Below, piece after piece: positions 22,336 through 34,440 of a stretch of DNA of 64,000 nt. Source of the stretch: Aurelia coerulea (Eukaryota > Cnidaria > Scyphozoa > Semaeostomeae > Ulmaridae); the NCBI GenBank assembly GCA_039566865.1, contig CM076948.1, forward strand, positions 16,503,001 to 16,567,000, given 5' to 3'. Within the stretch, counting starts at the first letter, position 1, and every line of letters starts with the position of its first letter. The notes below the pieces were generated by a model. The model searched no databases. It saw nothing but the letters and a program-made list of their open reading frames with translations, and was not told the DNA's origin. Both the position numbers and the translations under genes were made by a program.

Positions 22336-22828
22336 TAAGCGCAAAGGAAAGAAAGTTTGGAACATAGTGAAGGATGATGAGAATTCTTAACTTTACTCGG
22401 CAATTTGGGGACGGAAACCGTCCATCTCGGCAATTAGTTGATTCTGTATTGAAGAACTTGTTTGCTGTTTATATGGAGAGAAGCACCTCGAAAATTTAAA
22501 TGAAGCATTAAAAAGAATGTTCTAGAAAAACTTCGAGTCGAGCGTAATGAAAAGGTCACTGATTTGTCTTTACTGACCCCATGCAAGAGAAGTCTTGAAA
22601 AGCACCTTCTTCGCGCAAACAGCGTTGCAAGAATTTGGCGACAAGCACAATACCCAATCGTGGAAATCGAGGGTCCATGGAATGAAGATTGCCCTGTCGA
22701 CTGGGTTACTGAACCTTATTCAGAGGAGCTGCAGAGCTCTTGATCGATAGAGAGAACAATTCAAGTGGCAATGAAATTTCAGACCCTGAGTACGTGAATT
22801 GGACTGATTTTTCGAACAATAAGCTGTA
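22280..22828 (+). pseudogene. Decayed member of the LLGLHAFTGCD-type repeat-associated gene family
   Basis: Conceptual reading with frameshifts gives LFSGLHAFSGNVYVSSFKRK, GKKVWNIVKDDEEFLTLLGN, RQLVDSVLKNLFAVYMERST, then LTPCKRSLEKHLLRANSVAR and IWRQAQYP, ending TDFSNNKL-stop. The order (GLHAF-G-SF, K-W, H-LRAN-A-IWR) matches a large family of uncharacterised multi-copy proteins I associate with cnidarian and other invertebrate genomes. At least two frameshifts are needed. Function unknown. Confidence 0.5.
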
Positions 22829-23039
22829 AGTGTATTATAGATAAAATTGGTATATATTGCCACTTCAGCAGCACATCATGCATCGAATAGCATAATCAAA
22901 GCAAAGTTTTTGCAGCCAAAGACAGGGTTTGACTTACATGTACTAATTTTTGCAGGATGAAGAGTTATCTTTTAGGCCATTTTCCCAAACTGGACCTCAA
23001 ACTAACTTAGAGGACTAACTCACTCAACTCACTTCCTAA

Positions 23040-23500
23040 GTAAAATAAACCTTTAACTTTTACCTCCCTGTATCCCGGAAAGCCCCCCTGACCTCTCGAT
23101 TAATCTATGCGAGTTTCGTAAGTTTCGTAATCTACTCGAATAATATGTGTAAACCAGATGCTCTTTTTGAAAACAAACAAACTCTTGCGATTTCAGAGTC
23201 TAAATATTTAGTGTATGAGGAAATTTTTCTAGGCCTTCGCCCCCCCCCCCCCTATATCTCGGAAAAGCCCCCTAACCTCCTAATCAAGGTTTAGATTCTT
23301 GATCTACACAAAGAACACATGTAAATCAGATGCTCCCATGAAATACCAACTCAATTTCATTTCCCTTGTCTCTATATTAGTGTCCGCGTGGCTTTTAGGT
23401 CTTAGGCCCCCCTAATCCTGGAAAAAACCACTTCGACCACCCAACCAGCATAAATATCCATAATGTATGGACAAACGTGATCTAAAAAGGCTACTCTGTG
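23040..23500 (+). repeat. Three diverged ~170-bp direct repeats with CCCCCC-TATATCYCGGAAAA core
   Basis: Units near 23064, 23240 and 23410 each contain a C-rich run, a (T)ATCYYGGAAAA word and CCCC, followed by a GTAAACCAGATGCTC-type block in the first two. A related segment occurs at about 40072-40150. No coding signal. Confidence 0.55.
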
Positions 23501-26153
23501 AACTCTGCTCCTCTTAGACTTTCATATTCTTGATGTTAATCTATATGGCTTGTTATATAATCTATATATCAATAGAGTCTTGGATAAAGATATTAAATCC
23601 ACGACGGTTTCCAGTCTAGAAATTGACCGCAAAAGTTTGACAAAAGAGCGTGATGTGCTTGAAGCGTTGAATTGTCACTTCTTTGTCTCTGTTGGACCAA
23701 AGCTCGCAAAGAGCATAGAAACGGGCTATCTGTAAAACATGGAGTGTGGAATGATGGAATGGAATGATGGAATGGAATAATGGAATGGAATGATGGAATG
23801 GAATGATGGAATGGAATGGTATAGATGGAATGGTAGATATGGAATAGCCAAACTACCGGTCGCTTTGGAAAAAAAATTACACCAATGTGTTCCTCAAGAT
23901 CTTCTTAGTTTATTTTACATATGTTTTCTTGAAAGTCTCATGAAATTCCCTTAAATATCGACTGAAACAACAAGCATGATAACAGACTGTGTGGGCAGAC
24001 ATCAGTTAAGTCGTTTAATTGATGTGAGTTGTAGGGAAAAAATCTGTAAAACATGGAGTGATGGAATGGAATGGAATGGTCGACATGGAATAGCCAAACT
24101 ATTGGTCGGTTTTGAAATAAAATTACACCAATGTGTTCCTCACGATCTCTTCAGTTCATTTTGCGCATATTTTCTTGAAAATATGCTGGAATTCCTTCAG
24201 ATTTCAACTGCAACAAAATTGGATCTATGCTAGGCTCGCGTGAACACAGCTGTGGAATGTTAAGAAGTGACAGGGATCAATGACAGTTTTAATCCTAATC
24301 CTGTAATGGCGCCAAGATCATTTTTATCATAAACGGGGGTTCGTAAGAAACTTTAGACAACAGCAAATTGAGTTATTGCTGCCCTCATGCACTCACTCAC
24401 TATTGTTTGAAAACAATGCCCAGTTGTTCATCATTTGCACAGTTTGTGGTATTGTTTAGATTTCATTTCAGGTTGTGCAACTGTGAACTGAACTGCGTCG
24501 ATTTTTCAAAAGCTATGCTTCACCACGGCTATCTGTAAAACATGGAGTGTGGAATGATGGAATGGAATGATGGAATGGAATAATGGAATGGAATGATGGA
24601 ATGGAATGATGGAATGGAATGGTATAGATGGAATGGTAGATATGGAATAGCCAAACTACTGGTCGCTTTGGAAAAAAAATTATACCAATGTGTTCCTCAA
24701 GATCTTCTTAGTTTATTTTACATATGTTTTCTTGAAAGTCTCATGAAATTCCCTTAAATATCGACTGAAACAACAAGCATGATAACAGACTGTGTGGGCA
24801 GACATCAGTTAAGTCGTTTAATTGATGTGAGTTGTAGGGAAAAAATCTGTAAAACATGGAGTGATGGAATGGAATGGAATGGTCGACATGGAATAGCCAA
24901 ACTATTGGTCGGTTTGGAAAAAAAATTACACCAATGTGTTCCTCACGATCTCTTCAGTTCATTTTGCGCATATTTTCTTGAAAATATGCTGGAATTCCTT
25001 CAGATTTCAACTGAAACAAAATTGGATCTATGCTAGGCTCGCGTGAACACAGCTGTGGAATGTTAAGAAGTGACAGGGATCAATGACAGTTTTAATCCTT
25101 ATCCTGTAATGGCGCCAAGATCATTTTTATCATAAACGGGGGTTCGTAAGAAACTTTAGACAACAGCAAATTGAGTTATTACTGCCCTCATGCACTCACT
25201 CACTATTGTTTGAAAACAATGCCCAGTTGTTCATCATTTGCACACTTTGTGGTATTGTTTATATTTCATTTCGCGTTGTGCAACTGTGAACTGAACTGCG
25301 TCGATTTTTCAAAAGCTATGCTTCTTGCTTCACCACGTTGTGACTTTCGTCGGAGAATCCATAGTTTTATGCTGCTGGCATATTTTGTCTTATCGGGTAC
25401 CATTTTATTTTCAGAATTTTTAGGCACTAATGGTAATTTTGTCTGTGCAGCAGGCTTCACCATGGTGGGCTTTGCTTTACATACAGTCAAGCACGTGTGT
25501 GCTCCCAGAAAACTGTCTTGCAGAATTTCAGTAGCTGACGAAGCCAGATTTAATTTCCTCCGGGCTTGCTACTTGATAGAGGGAATGTTTGGGTTTTACG
25601 GTCACGGGGTTTCACCATATTTTGTAATCTTGTACGCTATGTTTCGGTTTGATGTAAAATATCGCAAAATGTTTTGCATTTTAAATTTTGAGCGGTTTTA
25701 CGGTTTTGGGACCCCCAAACATCCCCTGTTGGTACTGTCAGAAAAATCACCAAATTCACATCAACAATCATGTGAAAGAAATCTACAAAAGTAACAAAGT
25801 TGTATGTGGTAGAAATGTTCGGTCACTGATCTGTACCTTCAGAGCTTTGGCTATGGGAGGTGAGCTTCTTTGACAGTTCGAAATATTTGCTTGAAAGAAG
25901 GTAAAAAATGCGTTGCAATGGTGAGGCCCCCTAAGGGATCTCGGGCTCCGAGTCTCCAGAGCATATTTCAATGGGCTCCGGGCTCCCAAAGGCAAAATTG
26001 CCGTGCTCCAGGGCTCCATTGCATACTTTTCAGGGCTCCAGGGCTCCACTTCTTAAATTAGCGAAAAAATGATTTTGTCAGTTTTAGCAAGCCGCGTAGT
26101 GCCAGACTGCACTCGTTGTTTCTTGAGCGAGAAAGTGCAGTTCAGTTTGTGGT

Positions 26154-27520
26154 TTAGGGTAAGACGGGGTAAAGTGAACTACGGGGTAAAGTGAACTACT
26201 CAGAACTTTCACGCTTCTCTCCAAAAGCAAACATGCAATGATAAAACATGATTTATGCCAAATGCTTTGTTACATGTGCTCACAGGAAATGAAATCATTT
26301 TTGCAAAATAGTTATTCCTGTTGTTGCAAAAAATCCCTTTACCCGAGGCAGTAAAAACAACCTCGGGAAATCATGGTTGTTAGGTTTGGGCTCCTATCTT
26401 TGGTCTTAATTTTTGACCCCAAGACGAAATTAATTTCTATTCTTGTTTTGATCGATTTGAAGCACACACCATGTGTTTACATTTTCCAAAAGGAAAGGGC
26501 CAAGAAAGACTTTCTTGTACGCTTACATAATATTTTAAAAGATCTACCGTCCAGTCGATATTTTGCTTCGACCGGGGTAAAGTGAACTACCCATGATTTT
26601 TCATTTTCTCATGTGAACATGAAGTCAGATGAAGAAGACCTCTTCAATCTCATTTGGTTCATAAGTCTGCCCTCAGGAAATCATAATTTGCAGGATAATT
26701 TTTCGCTCTGATGGTACAGAAATATATTCTGATACCAGCTCCCTGAAAAACCTCCAAACTTTTGACAGCCGAAGTTTGACCTTCATTCAAAAATGAGGTT
26801 ACTGATCCAAGAATTTTGTTGGGATTTGATGAAGCAAGCATACCTATCGACATGAAAAGGATAAATGGCCATCACTGTGAAATTAGAATATAAATAATTG
26901 TTATAGATTTATAACTATTTTTGATCTTATTTCTGGGCGGAGGTTTCAGGGCAAAGTGAGCTACTTTGAAAATATTGTTTCTCTTTGTGGTAATTTGGTA
27001 TTTATATGCAATATAGTATTTTCGAAGAATATTCCAATTATTGTTCATCGACTTGGATTCAGGTCTCGCAATCTGACTCGAATTGATGACTTAGACAATA
27101 GTTTTTGGTTAATATTTGATCTGCAAAGATCGTTCTCAACATAGGTCACAATTTAATTTTTTTAAATATCACTCTTGTCAAATTTTTGGGTTTGTTTCGT
27201 TTTGGCATGCGAAGAACTCCTTAGAGTTGCCAAATAAATCATATTTACGGGTATTACCAGCATTATTTTGTTTTTATCGAACAATTGCTAAGTAGTTCAC
27301 TTTACCCCGGTCCGGGGTAAAGTGAACTAGGCAGAGCGGTCGCCAAAGAAAGCTCTTTTGTGAGACAATGGAAAAAGATTTGAAAAATATTTTTGTTGGA
27401 TAAACTGACCCAAAGACATAATGTCAAAACAACGTTAAAAAGTTTACCCTCAGCTACAGTCTCTTTAGGATATCTTTGAAAAACCTCCAAAGTAGTTCAC
27501 TTTACCCCGTCTTACCCTAA
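26154..27520. mobile_element. E4: GGGGTAAAGTGAACTA repeat-bearing TIR element
   Basis: Perfect 29-bp TIRs begin TTAGGGTAAGACGGGG and end CCCCGTCTTACCCTAA. The word GGGGTAAAGTGAACTA occurs twice at the left end, again at about 26574 and 27313, and in inverse near 27296 and 27492. The copies sit at regular structural positions. No transposase ORF and no clear target duplication. Confidence 0.8.
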
Positions 27521-27573
27521 TTAAACTGGATATACGCAACTAAAGCTGATAACAAGCATGGGTATGGGGGGGG

Positions 27574-28046
27574 GGGGCAATTGCCAAAGTAAAAGATCTT
27601 TCTTCAAAAAATTTCCTCGTGCTCTGATTCATAGGATAACTGTCACAAAACTATCAAAGTTTTCTTGTCGCTAATGGCTTGCGTGATATTGGGAGGAGAT
27701 ACATTCTAAGCCAAAGTAAAGGATCTTTCTTCAAAAATTTTTTTCATGCTCTGATTTATAGCATAACTGTGTCACAAAACAATCAAGGCCTCCTTGTCAC
27801 TAAAGGCAAGCATGATATTGGGAGATGCATTCTAAGCCAAAGAAAAAGATCTTTCTTCAAAAATGTTCCTCGTGCTCTGATTCATAGGATAACTGTCACA
27901 AAACTATTAAAGTTCTCTTGTAGCTAATGGCAAGCATGATATTGGGAGATGCATTCTAAGCCAAAGTAAAGGGCGTGGCCCCGAAAATTTTCCTAGGGGC
28001 TTCGCCCCCAGACCCCCTCATTTAGTCCCCCCCACTTAATTTACTC
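27574..28046 (+). repeat. Tandem ~125-bp repeats (GCCAAAGTAAA unit), E3 array
   Basis: Three to four units start near 27574, 27711, 27836 and 27960. Each has GCCAAAGTAAA-RGATCTTTCTTCAAA, then GATAACTGTCACAAAACTAT and GATATTGGGAG. The array ends in GGGGCTTCGCCCCC and CTCTGGCCGCGCCGCTG, the usual right end of this family. A longer array is at 41943-42760. Confidence 0.85.
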
Positions 28047-28059
28047 TGGCCGCGCCGCT

Positions 28060-28591
28060 GCTCTTAAAATGTTCCGCGATAGTTACCTTGAACATAGATA
28101 CCTCGTTTGTTGGTATTGGTGCTTCGAGAGCAGAGCAGAAATATCAATCTTGAAAGCTCAAATTTGCGTGCACTTGCAAACCAGAGCTTTGGCCTTTTGA
28201 CCTAAGCAAATTCATGAAGCACATCGAAATTAAGAGCTGAAATTAATGGAAAATTAAGAGACTTCCCAATGGGTGATTGGGGGTGACTTCTGGAAAACAG
28301 AGTAACGCAAGATCCAATATTGTTCAAATTTTATCAAGGCTATCGTTCATTTATACGCTATGCCTTAAGAAATTGCTTAGGCCAAAAGGCTAAAGCTCTG
28401 GTTTGCAGGAGCAAGAGGCAAATTTGAGCTTTCAAGATTAACACGTCTGCTCTCAAAGTACCAATATCAACAAATGAGGTAACTATGTTCAAGTTAACAA
28501 TCGAGGGACATCTTTAGTGATTAGACATTGATTGAAGCAATTCGCAGCGCTGGATTCAATCAAATCCGTATATATTTTTTGGGACACCCGG
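28060..28591. mobile_element. CCGGGTGTCCC-tipped foldback, left end lost
   Basis: The right end GGGACACCCGG is followed by TA. The arms are inverted: GATAGTTACCTTGAACATAG on the left, CTATGTTCAAGTTAAC on the right; GCTTAGGCCAAAAGG lies near the centre. It is related to 52768-53377. From 28592 to 29460 the sequence holds one more GCCAAAGTAAA unit (28857-29065) and no gene. Confidence 0.7.
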
Positions 28592-29593
28592 TACTGTGGG
28601 TTATCTTGGTATTGTGCTGAGAGCTTTTGGGGATAATGCGTCTTGTGAAAAAGGGGAAGACCACTCTTATCAAGGAAGGCATCTTTCATCTGCTGGAACC
28701 AATTAGTTCCTTCATACAACTGTAAGAGGAGCTCGAGAGTACTCAAGTTTTCTTGGGCAGCTTTGTGGTCCACACAAGGCACGATGTCTTCTCAATTAGC
28801 TCATTTATAAGACTATTAAACCACCCATTTTAGCATTGTTAAATATGCGTTCTATGCTAAAATAAAAGATATCTCTTCCAAAAAAATGTCTCATGCTCTG
28901 ACTTATAGAATGACTGCCACTGTCACAAAATTATAAAAGTTTCCTTATCGCTTATGGCAAGTATGATATTGGGAGATGCATTCTGAGCCAAAGTAAAGGG
29001 CGTCGTCCCAAAAATTTTCCTGTGGGCAAAAGCTCTTGTCAATGCCCCTTACTTAATTTACCCTGGCCACGACGCTTCCTTAATGGTCTGAAAGTAGATT
29101 TTTTTGCGAAGATAAATCTCCTTGCAACGATATCTGTTTATCAATTTTCACTGCAAGTCCTGATCTTTTTACCACAGGGAAGACATGCGTTCTAGCGCAA
29201 TGAGCCACAAAAGGTATGAAATTCCTAGCGCATAAGGATTGAAATTCTAACTGAAAGATTTCCAATCATAAGTAAATATATGGCCAGATTTCCAGAAACA
29301 ATGTCTCGAAGAAACCTGGAAACTTCAAAAATTAATTTCAAAGTTGATGTTGAGATCTACTAACAAGCTCAAACAGTTTCACACATTATTCATATAGTTT
29401 TCGTAATTAGTTGTTGCCCTTTTTTTGCTTGGTCTTCACAAATAAAATTGTTTGAGATAAAGGGCTCCACATGGAGAAAGCGATGGGCTCCAGTGCTCCA
29501 CCATGGAAATCGTTTGGGCTCCAGGGCTCCATGCTGTCAAATTGATGGGCTCCAGTGCTCCAGGGACCCCCCCTTTGGGGGCCTCAATGGTGA

Positions 29594-30512
29594 CCATGCT
29601 AAAAAGGAAATAGTCCCCCAAATGCTATATTAGTCCCCCCAAGAGGTTCAAACAATTAGATTTTGAGTTTTCAAGTTTTTATGGCAAGGAATCACTAAAA
29701 TTTACTAAAGGCTGGCACCATCGATGTGTTGATTTTTCAAGGCACTTGCCACGCCATCCCCATGTGCAGAGATTCGATTGAAATTAGACGGGAAGTCAGA
29801 ACATTATGATTCACAGCTGGTTTGATTCCGGAAGAAATTCTCAACAATAATACACTCATTTTTATAATAAAAGTGGTTCAAGTGGCTCTAGCCATATCGG
29901 ATATCAGAATTTCCTGTTATTTTTGTCAAAGGTTTATAGATCCTGAGATTCCCTTTAAAAAACTAAACTATGAATTAAAAATACGAAACTTTTGTAATTT
30001 ACCGTTATAATGTTCTCCGGTGACTCAAAATATGTTTTAACCATTTTTAAATTCTCTTGAGCGCAAATCACTTTATTACTAGTTTGAAATCTTATTACAA
30101 AGTGATTTAAGAGCTCTTCGAACAAAAATAAATCATTCCAGAATGGAAATTGAAACTCATTCAGAGACTTTAGGTAGCAAAAGTATCCTAACATTTAAGA
30201 GACTGTCTGGCAATCTTTGACCTTAGTTCTTAAAAAAAATTAGTTTAGACGTACTTTTCTTACAATTTCTTATCTTTGGGAAGTCCAAACATGACAAAGA
30301 CTCTGGGGACTGAGGTTGAAGAAACGTTCTTTTTTAGCTCCCTAGCTCCCCTCTCTAATAAACCCCTCCCTCTCTGGTAAGCCCCTCCCTTCTAAGCTAA
30401 ATGTTCTAAAGAAGCCCCACTTTCCATCCTCCTTCATTTGTATTAAAAAGGATGTCAAATTTCAGTTTATTTAGCTAAAAAAGTGTGCAGGTTAATTTTG
30501 ATACTGATTTGA
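29594..30512. repeat. Shared body of E2/E1 (also 33846-35191)
   Basis: This 0.9-kb stretch is nearly identical between the sisters, with single-base differences (for example GGATATC versus GGATATA). A 62-codon ORF (29822-30010 and 34502-34690) is identical in both but resembles nothing I know and lacks a supporting context. I treat it as noncoding element body. Confidence 0.6.
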
Positions 30513-30523
30513 TAAATAACTGC

Positions 30524-32197
30524 AGTGGCGCCGCCAGGATTTTTTATTGGGGGGGGGCGAAACACAGCGGGGTCTGGGGCGGAGCCCCAGAACAATTTTC
30601 TTGGACCACGCCCTCTACTTTGGCTGTAAATGCAGCCAACGCCCCTTTTATAGGTTGACATAAAGATAAATGAATCTGTTGAAATATCACAAGTAGGGTA
30701 CCACAATTAGAAAATGACGTCCTACCGGCGACCGAACGACGAACTTCGGATTTCCAAAAATTTCCGCAACCAATCTAATGCGTCACTCTGTAATGGAATT
30801 ATCGAAGGGCTGTCAAGTTCTCTCAGATTCAGAAATCTGAAGTATATGGTTGGTGAAAAAGAGGGCATGGGGACCAGCAGAAGCTTCAAAGTTCAGTATA
30901 CAATCAGGGGCGGATCTAGAACCGATTTTTTAATGAGTTCCCATGATGAGATCGAAGGTGAGCGAAGCTAGGGGGGTACGGGGGTACTCCCACGAGGAAA
31001 TTTTTGCAGCCATGACCTTTAGATTGCCTCTAAAGCTATCAAATTTTTCTTAACTAATTAATAACTGATAAATTTTGAAATGAAAAGCATCCCACCAAAA
31101 CCAGTTTCGGACCTTCATATGATCATAAGGCCTAAGTTTACGTCAAATGTTTCTCCTTCAGCCAGCCACATTTTGCCTTATTGACACATATAAGGGGCCT
31201 AGTTTGTAGCCCCTTATATAAGCGCAATTGAACAGATTTTGAAATCGTTTGTTATTTTCATCGCGGATCTCATTTTCATAATTATCGTAATTCTATTCTC
31301 AGAGACAAATTTATCTATGAAATATTTACTAAGTTCTCGAACTCATGGAACTCATGTCAAATCCGCCACTGGATGAGGGGGTCTGGGGGCAAAGCCCCCA
31401 GGAAAATTTTCGGGGACACGCCCTTTACTTTGGCTTAGAACACTTCTACCGATCACATGTTAGCTGGTGGTGAAATAGAATTGTTGATCATTTCGTAACA
31501 GTTGTTTAAATTAGCATCCCCAGGAAACTATTTTTGTAAAAAGATGATATTCTTTGGTTTAGAATGCATCCCATCTTTACCAGCGCCCAATTGAAAACTT
31601 TCATAATTAGGTAACAGTACTTTTATAAATTACCACCACAGGAAAATTTTTGCGCAAACACACCATAATTTGTCCCAGAACGGTTCTAACAATCCAATTT
31701 GCCTGGCCTCAAAATTGAAATCTTGACAATTCTGTAATAGTTTGTCTCGGAAATTTTTCAAAAATCCAACCTATACATTGGCTTAGAACGACTCTCCCAG
31801 TCACTTTCCATCATTTCTCCGAAAAAATTTTACCCTACTACCCATCCTATACAAAACTACTTTCTCCTCATTTGGTTTGTGCAAAAGATCTTGACTTAGA
31901 TCTTTCACAAGCTATGTTGTTGAGATGTGCAAGTTTGGAGGGCACATAGAACGGGGGTCTAGGGCCTTCGCGACCAGAAAAAAATTCCGAGTCAGTGCCC
32001 TACAGATCGTTGGAAAATGCAATAAGACAGCAAGATTGTACAAACCGATACTCACAATATAATTGCCAAAGATCATTGGCCTTACCTCCCCCCCCCCCCC
32101 AATAATTTTACATCGGAATTAGACGAATTAGAAAAGTGGTTCTGGAGAATATTGGGGGGGCGACCGCCCCCCCTTGCCCCCCCCCTCCCGGCGCTTC
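30524..32197. mobile_element. CAGTGGCGCCGCCAGG-tipped (hAT-like) insertion, degraded
   Basis: The left tip CAGTGGCGCCGCCAGG is typical of hAT ends. The right end near 32186-32197 is a decayed C-rich GGCGC. It replaces the segment found at 35192-35711 in E1. Nested inside is a piece bounded by CAGGGGCGGATCTAG (30905) and ATCCGCCACTG (31371). No ORF with transposase motifs. C-runs at about 32086 and 32150 form another inverted pair. Confidence 0.5.
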
Positions 32198-34015
32198 TTT
32201 TCAGAATCATTCTGTTTTTTAAACAGGGCGTCCAACGTAACCAGTAAGATAAAACAATCTGTGGTACAAACTGCGTTAAAGTTATCCATTTTCATAGCAT
32301 TTTGAAGGCAGTGTTCATGCTCTAAATGACAATCGTGTATGTAACACCCACCATGGTGAAGCCTGCTGCACAGGCAAAATATGCTAGCAGCTTAAAACTT
32401 TGGATTCTTCGACGAAAGTCACAACGTGGTGAAGCAAGAAGCATAGCTTTTGAAAAATCGACGCAGTTCAGTTCACAGTTGCACAACGCGAAATGAAATA
32501 TAAACAATACCACAAACTGTGCAAATGATGAACAACTGGGCATTGTTTTTAAACAATAGCGAGTGAGTGCATGAGGGCAGCAATAACTCAATTTGCTGTT
32601 GTCTAAAGTTTCTTATGAACCCCCGTTTATGATAAAAATGATCTTGGCGCCATTACAGGATAAGGATTAAAACTGTCATTGATCCCTGTCACTTCTCAAC
32701 ATTCCACAGCTGTGTTCACGCGAGCCTAGCATAGATTCAATTTTGTTTCAGTTGAAATCTGAAGGAATTCCAGCATATTTTCAAGAAAATATGCGCAAAA
32801 TGAACTGAAGAGATCGAGAGGAACACATTGGTGTAATTTTTTTTCAAAACCGACCAATAGTTTGGCTATTCCATGTCGACCATTCCATTCCATTCCATCA
32901 CTCCATGTTTTACAGATTTTTTCCCTACAACTCACATCAATTAAACGACTTAACTGATGTCTGCCCACACAGTCTGTTATCATGCTAGTTGTTTCAGTCG
33001 ATATTTAAGGGAATTTCATGAGACTTTCAAGAAAACATATGCAAAATAAACTAAGAAGATCTTGAGGAACACATTGATGTAATTTTTTTTCCAAAGCGAC
33101 CAGTAGTTTGGCTATTCCATATCTACCATTCCATCTATACCATTCCATTCCATCATTCCATTCCATCATTCCATTCCATTATTCCATTCCATCATTCCAT
33201 TCCATCATTCCACACTCCATGTTTTACAGATAGCCGCTTCACCACGTTGTGACTTTCGTCGGAGAATCCATAGTTTTATGCTGCTGGCATATTTTGTCTT
33301 ATCGGGTACCATTTTATTTTCAGAATTTTTAGGCACTAATGATAATTTTGTCTGTGCAGCAGGCTTCACCATGGTGGGCTTTGCTTTACATACAGTCAAG
33401 CACGTGTGTGCTCCCAGAAATCTGTCTTGCAGAATTTCAGTAGCTGACGAAGCCAGATTTAATTTCCTCCGGGCTTGCTACTTGATAGAGGGAATGTTTG
33501 GGTTTTACGGTCACGGGGTTTCACCATATTTTGTAATCTTGTACGCTATGTTTCGGTTTGATGTAAAATATCGCAAAATGTTTTGCATTTCAAATTTTGA
33601 GCGGTTTTACGGTTTTGGGACCCCCAAACATCCCCTGTTGGTACTGTCAGAAAAATCACCAAATTCACATCAACAATCATGTGAAAGAAATCTACAAAAG
33701 TAACAAAGTTGTATGTGGTAGAAATGTTCGGTCACTGATCTGTACCTTCAGAGCTTTGGCTATGGGAGGTGAGCTTCTTTGACAGTTCGAAATATTTGCT
33801 TGAAAGAAGGTAAAAAATGCGTTGCAATGGTGACCATGCTAAAAAGGAAATAGTCCCCCAAATGCTATATTCGTCCCCCCAAGGGGTTCAAACAATTAGA
33901 TTTTGAGTTTTCAAGTTTTTATGGCAAGGAGTCACTAAAATTTACTAAAGGCTGGCACCGCTGGCACCATCGATGTGTTGATTTTTCCAGGCACTTGCCA
34001 CGCCATCCCCATGTG

Positions 34016-34440
34016 GAGGGGGGCTTTGGGGTTTCACGGGTTGCGGGTTTGATCAATTTTAGCCCTCGGGTTTCGGGTTTTACGTCTAAATCGTGCGGGT
34101 TTTCGGGTTTTGAGATGCTCCACGGGTTACGGGTTTGGCCAATTTTGATGCTCGGGTTTCGGGATTTCTTTCAAAATTTCCAATGTTTTCGCGTTTTCGA
34201 AGTCATAAATTCCCTTTTAGTTAGCTGAGATCGAAAAACCAGCTTCCGAATGCTTGAAACGATGCACAGAGTGTCACTGAGAACGAAAATGTCGGATTTA
34301 GTCGAAGATTATTACCGAAAATTGAAATTTTGCGTTCCGAAGTGCAATTTCGGTTTTCGAATTTTTTGCTTGCGGGTTTTCGGGTTTTTGCTAATTTTGG
34401 TCCGGGTTTGCGGGTTCTGGTACCCCCCAAAGCCCCCCTC
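34016..34440. mobile_element. GAGGGGGGCTTTGGGG-tipped MITE with GGGTTT repeats
   Basis: TIRs are GAGGGGGGCTTTGGGG and CCCCAAAGCCCCCCTC, with CATGTG on both flanks (34010-34015, 34441-34446). E2 has an uninterrupted CCCCATGTGCAGAG at about 29760, so this is an insertion private to E1. The interior is dense in CGGGTTTCGGGTTTT, not a telomere repeat. Confidence 0.8.

Larger units (their letters stand above)
25924..29584. mobile_element. E3: AGGCCCCC-tipped element, 8-bp duplication
   Basis: Starts AGGCCCCCTAAGGG and ends CCTTTGGGGGCCT, with CAATGGTG at 25916-25923 and 29585-29592. The corresponding E1 sequence at 33836 runs straight through GCAATGGTGACC without it, a paralogous empty site. Both ends carry GGGCTCCAGGGCTCC words in the same orientation. 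The interior contains E4 (26154-27520), a tandem array and a foldback. No transposase was recognised; an 8-bp duplication fits hAT-like elements (inference). Confidence 0.8.
24527..33235. mobile_element. E2: sister copy inserted in E1's left arm
   Basis: Has the same GGCTATCTG...CAGATAGCC ends. The duplication is GCTTCACCAC at 24517-24526 and 33236-33245. The first 803 bp (24527-25329) repeat 23724-24526 almost exactly, giving an apparent tandem repeat that is really nesting. Right-hand portions match E1 at a constant offset of 3513 bp (32201 with 35714). E2 carries the private insertion E3 (25924-29584) and a private replaced segment (about 30512-32198). Peptide-like ORFs in the arms (MITDCVGRHQLSRL..., MSYYCPHALTHYC...) recur in every copy and have no recognised homology. 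Confidence 0.85.

Noticed and set aside
27552..27570. G-run as a regulatory G-quadruplex
   Set aside because: Many such homopolymer runs occur at element tips here; no promoter or gene is linked to this one.
34016..34440. GGGTTT-rich stretch as an interstitial telomere
   Set aside because: The words are irregular (CGGGTTTCGGGTTTT), do not match TTAGGG, and lie inside a TIR element with a target duplication.
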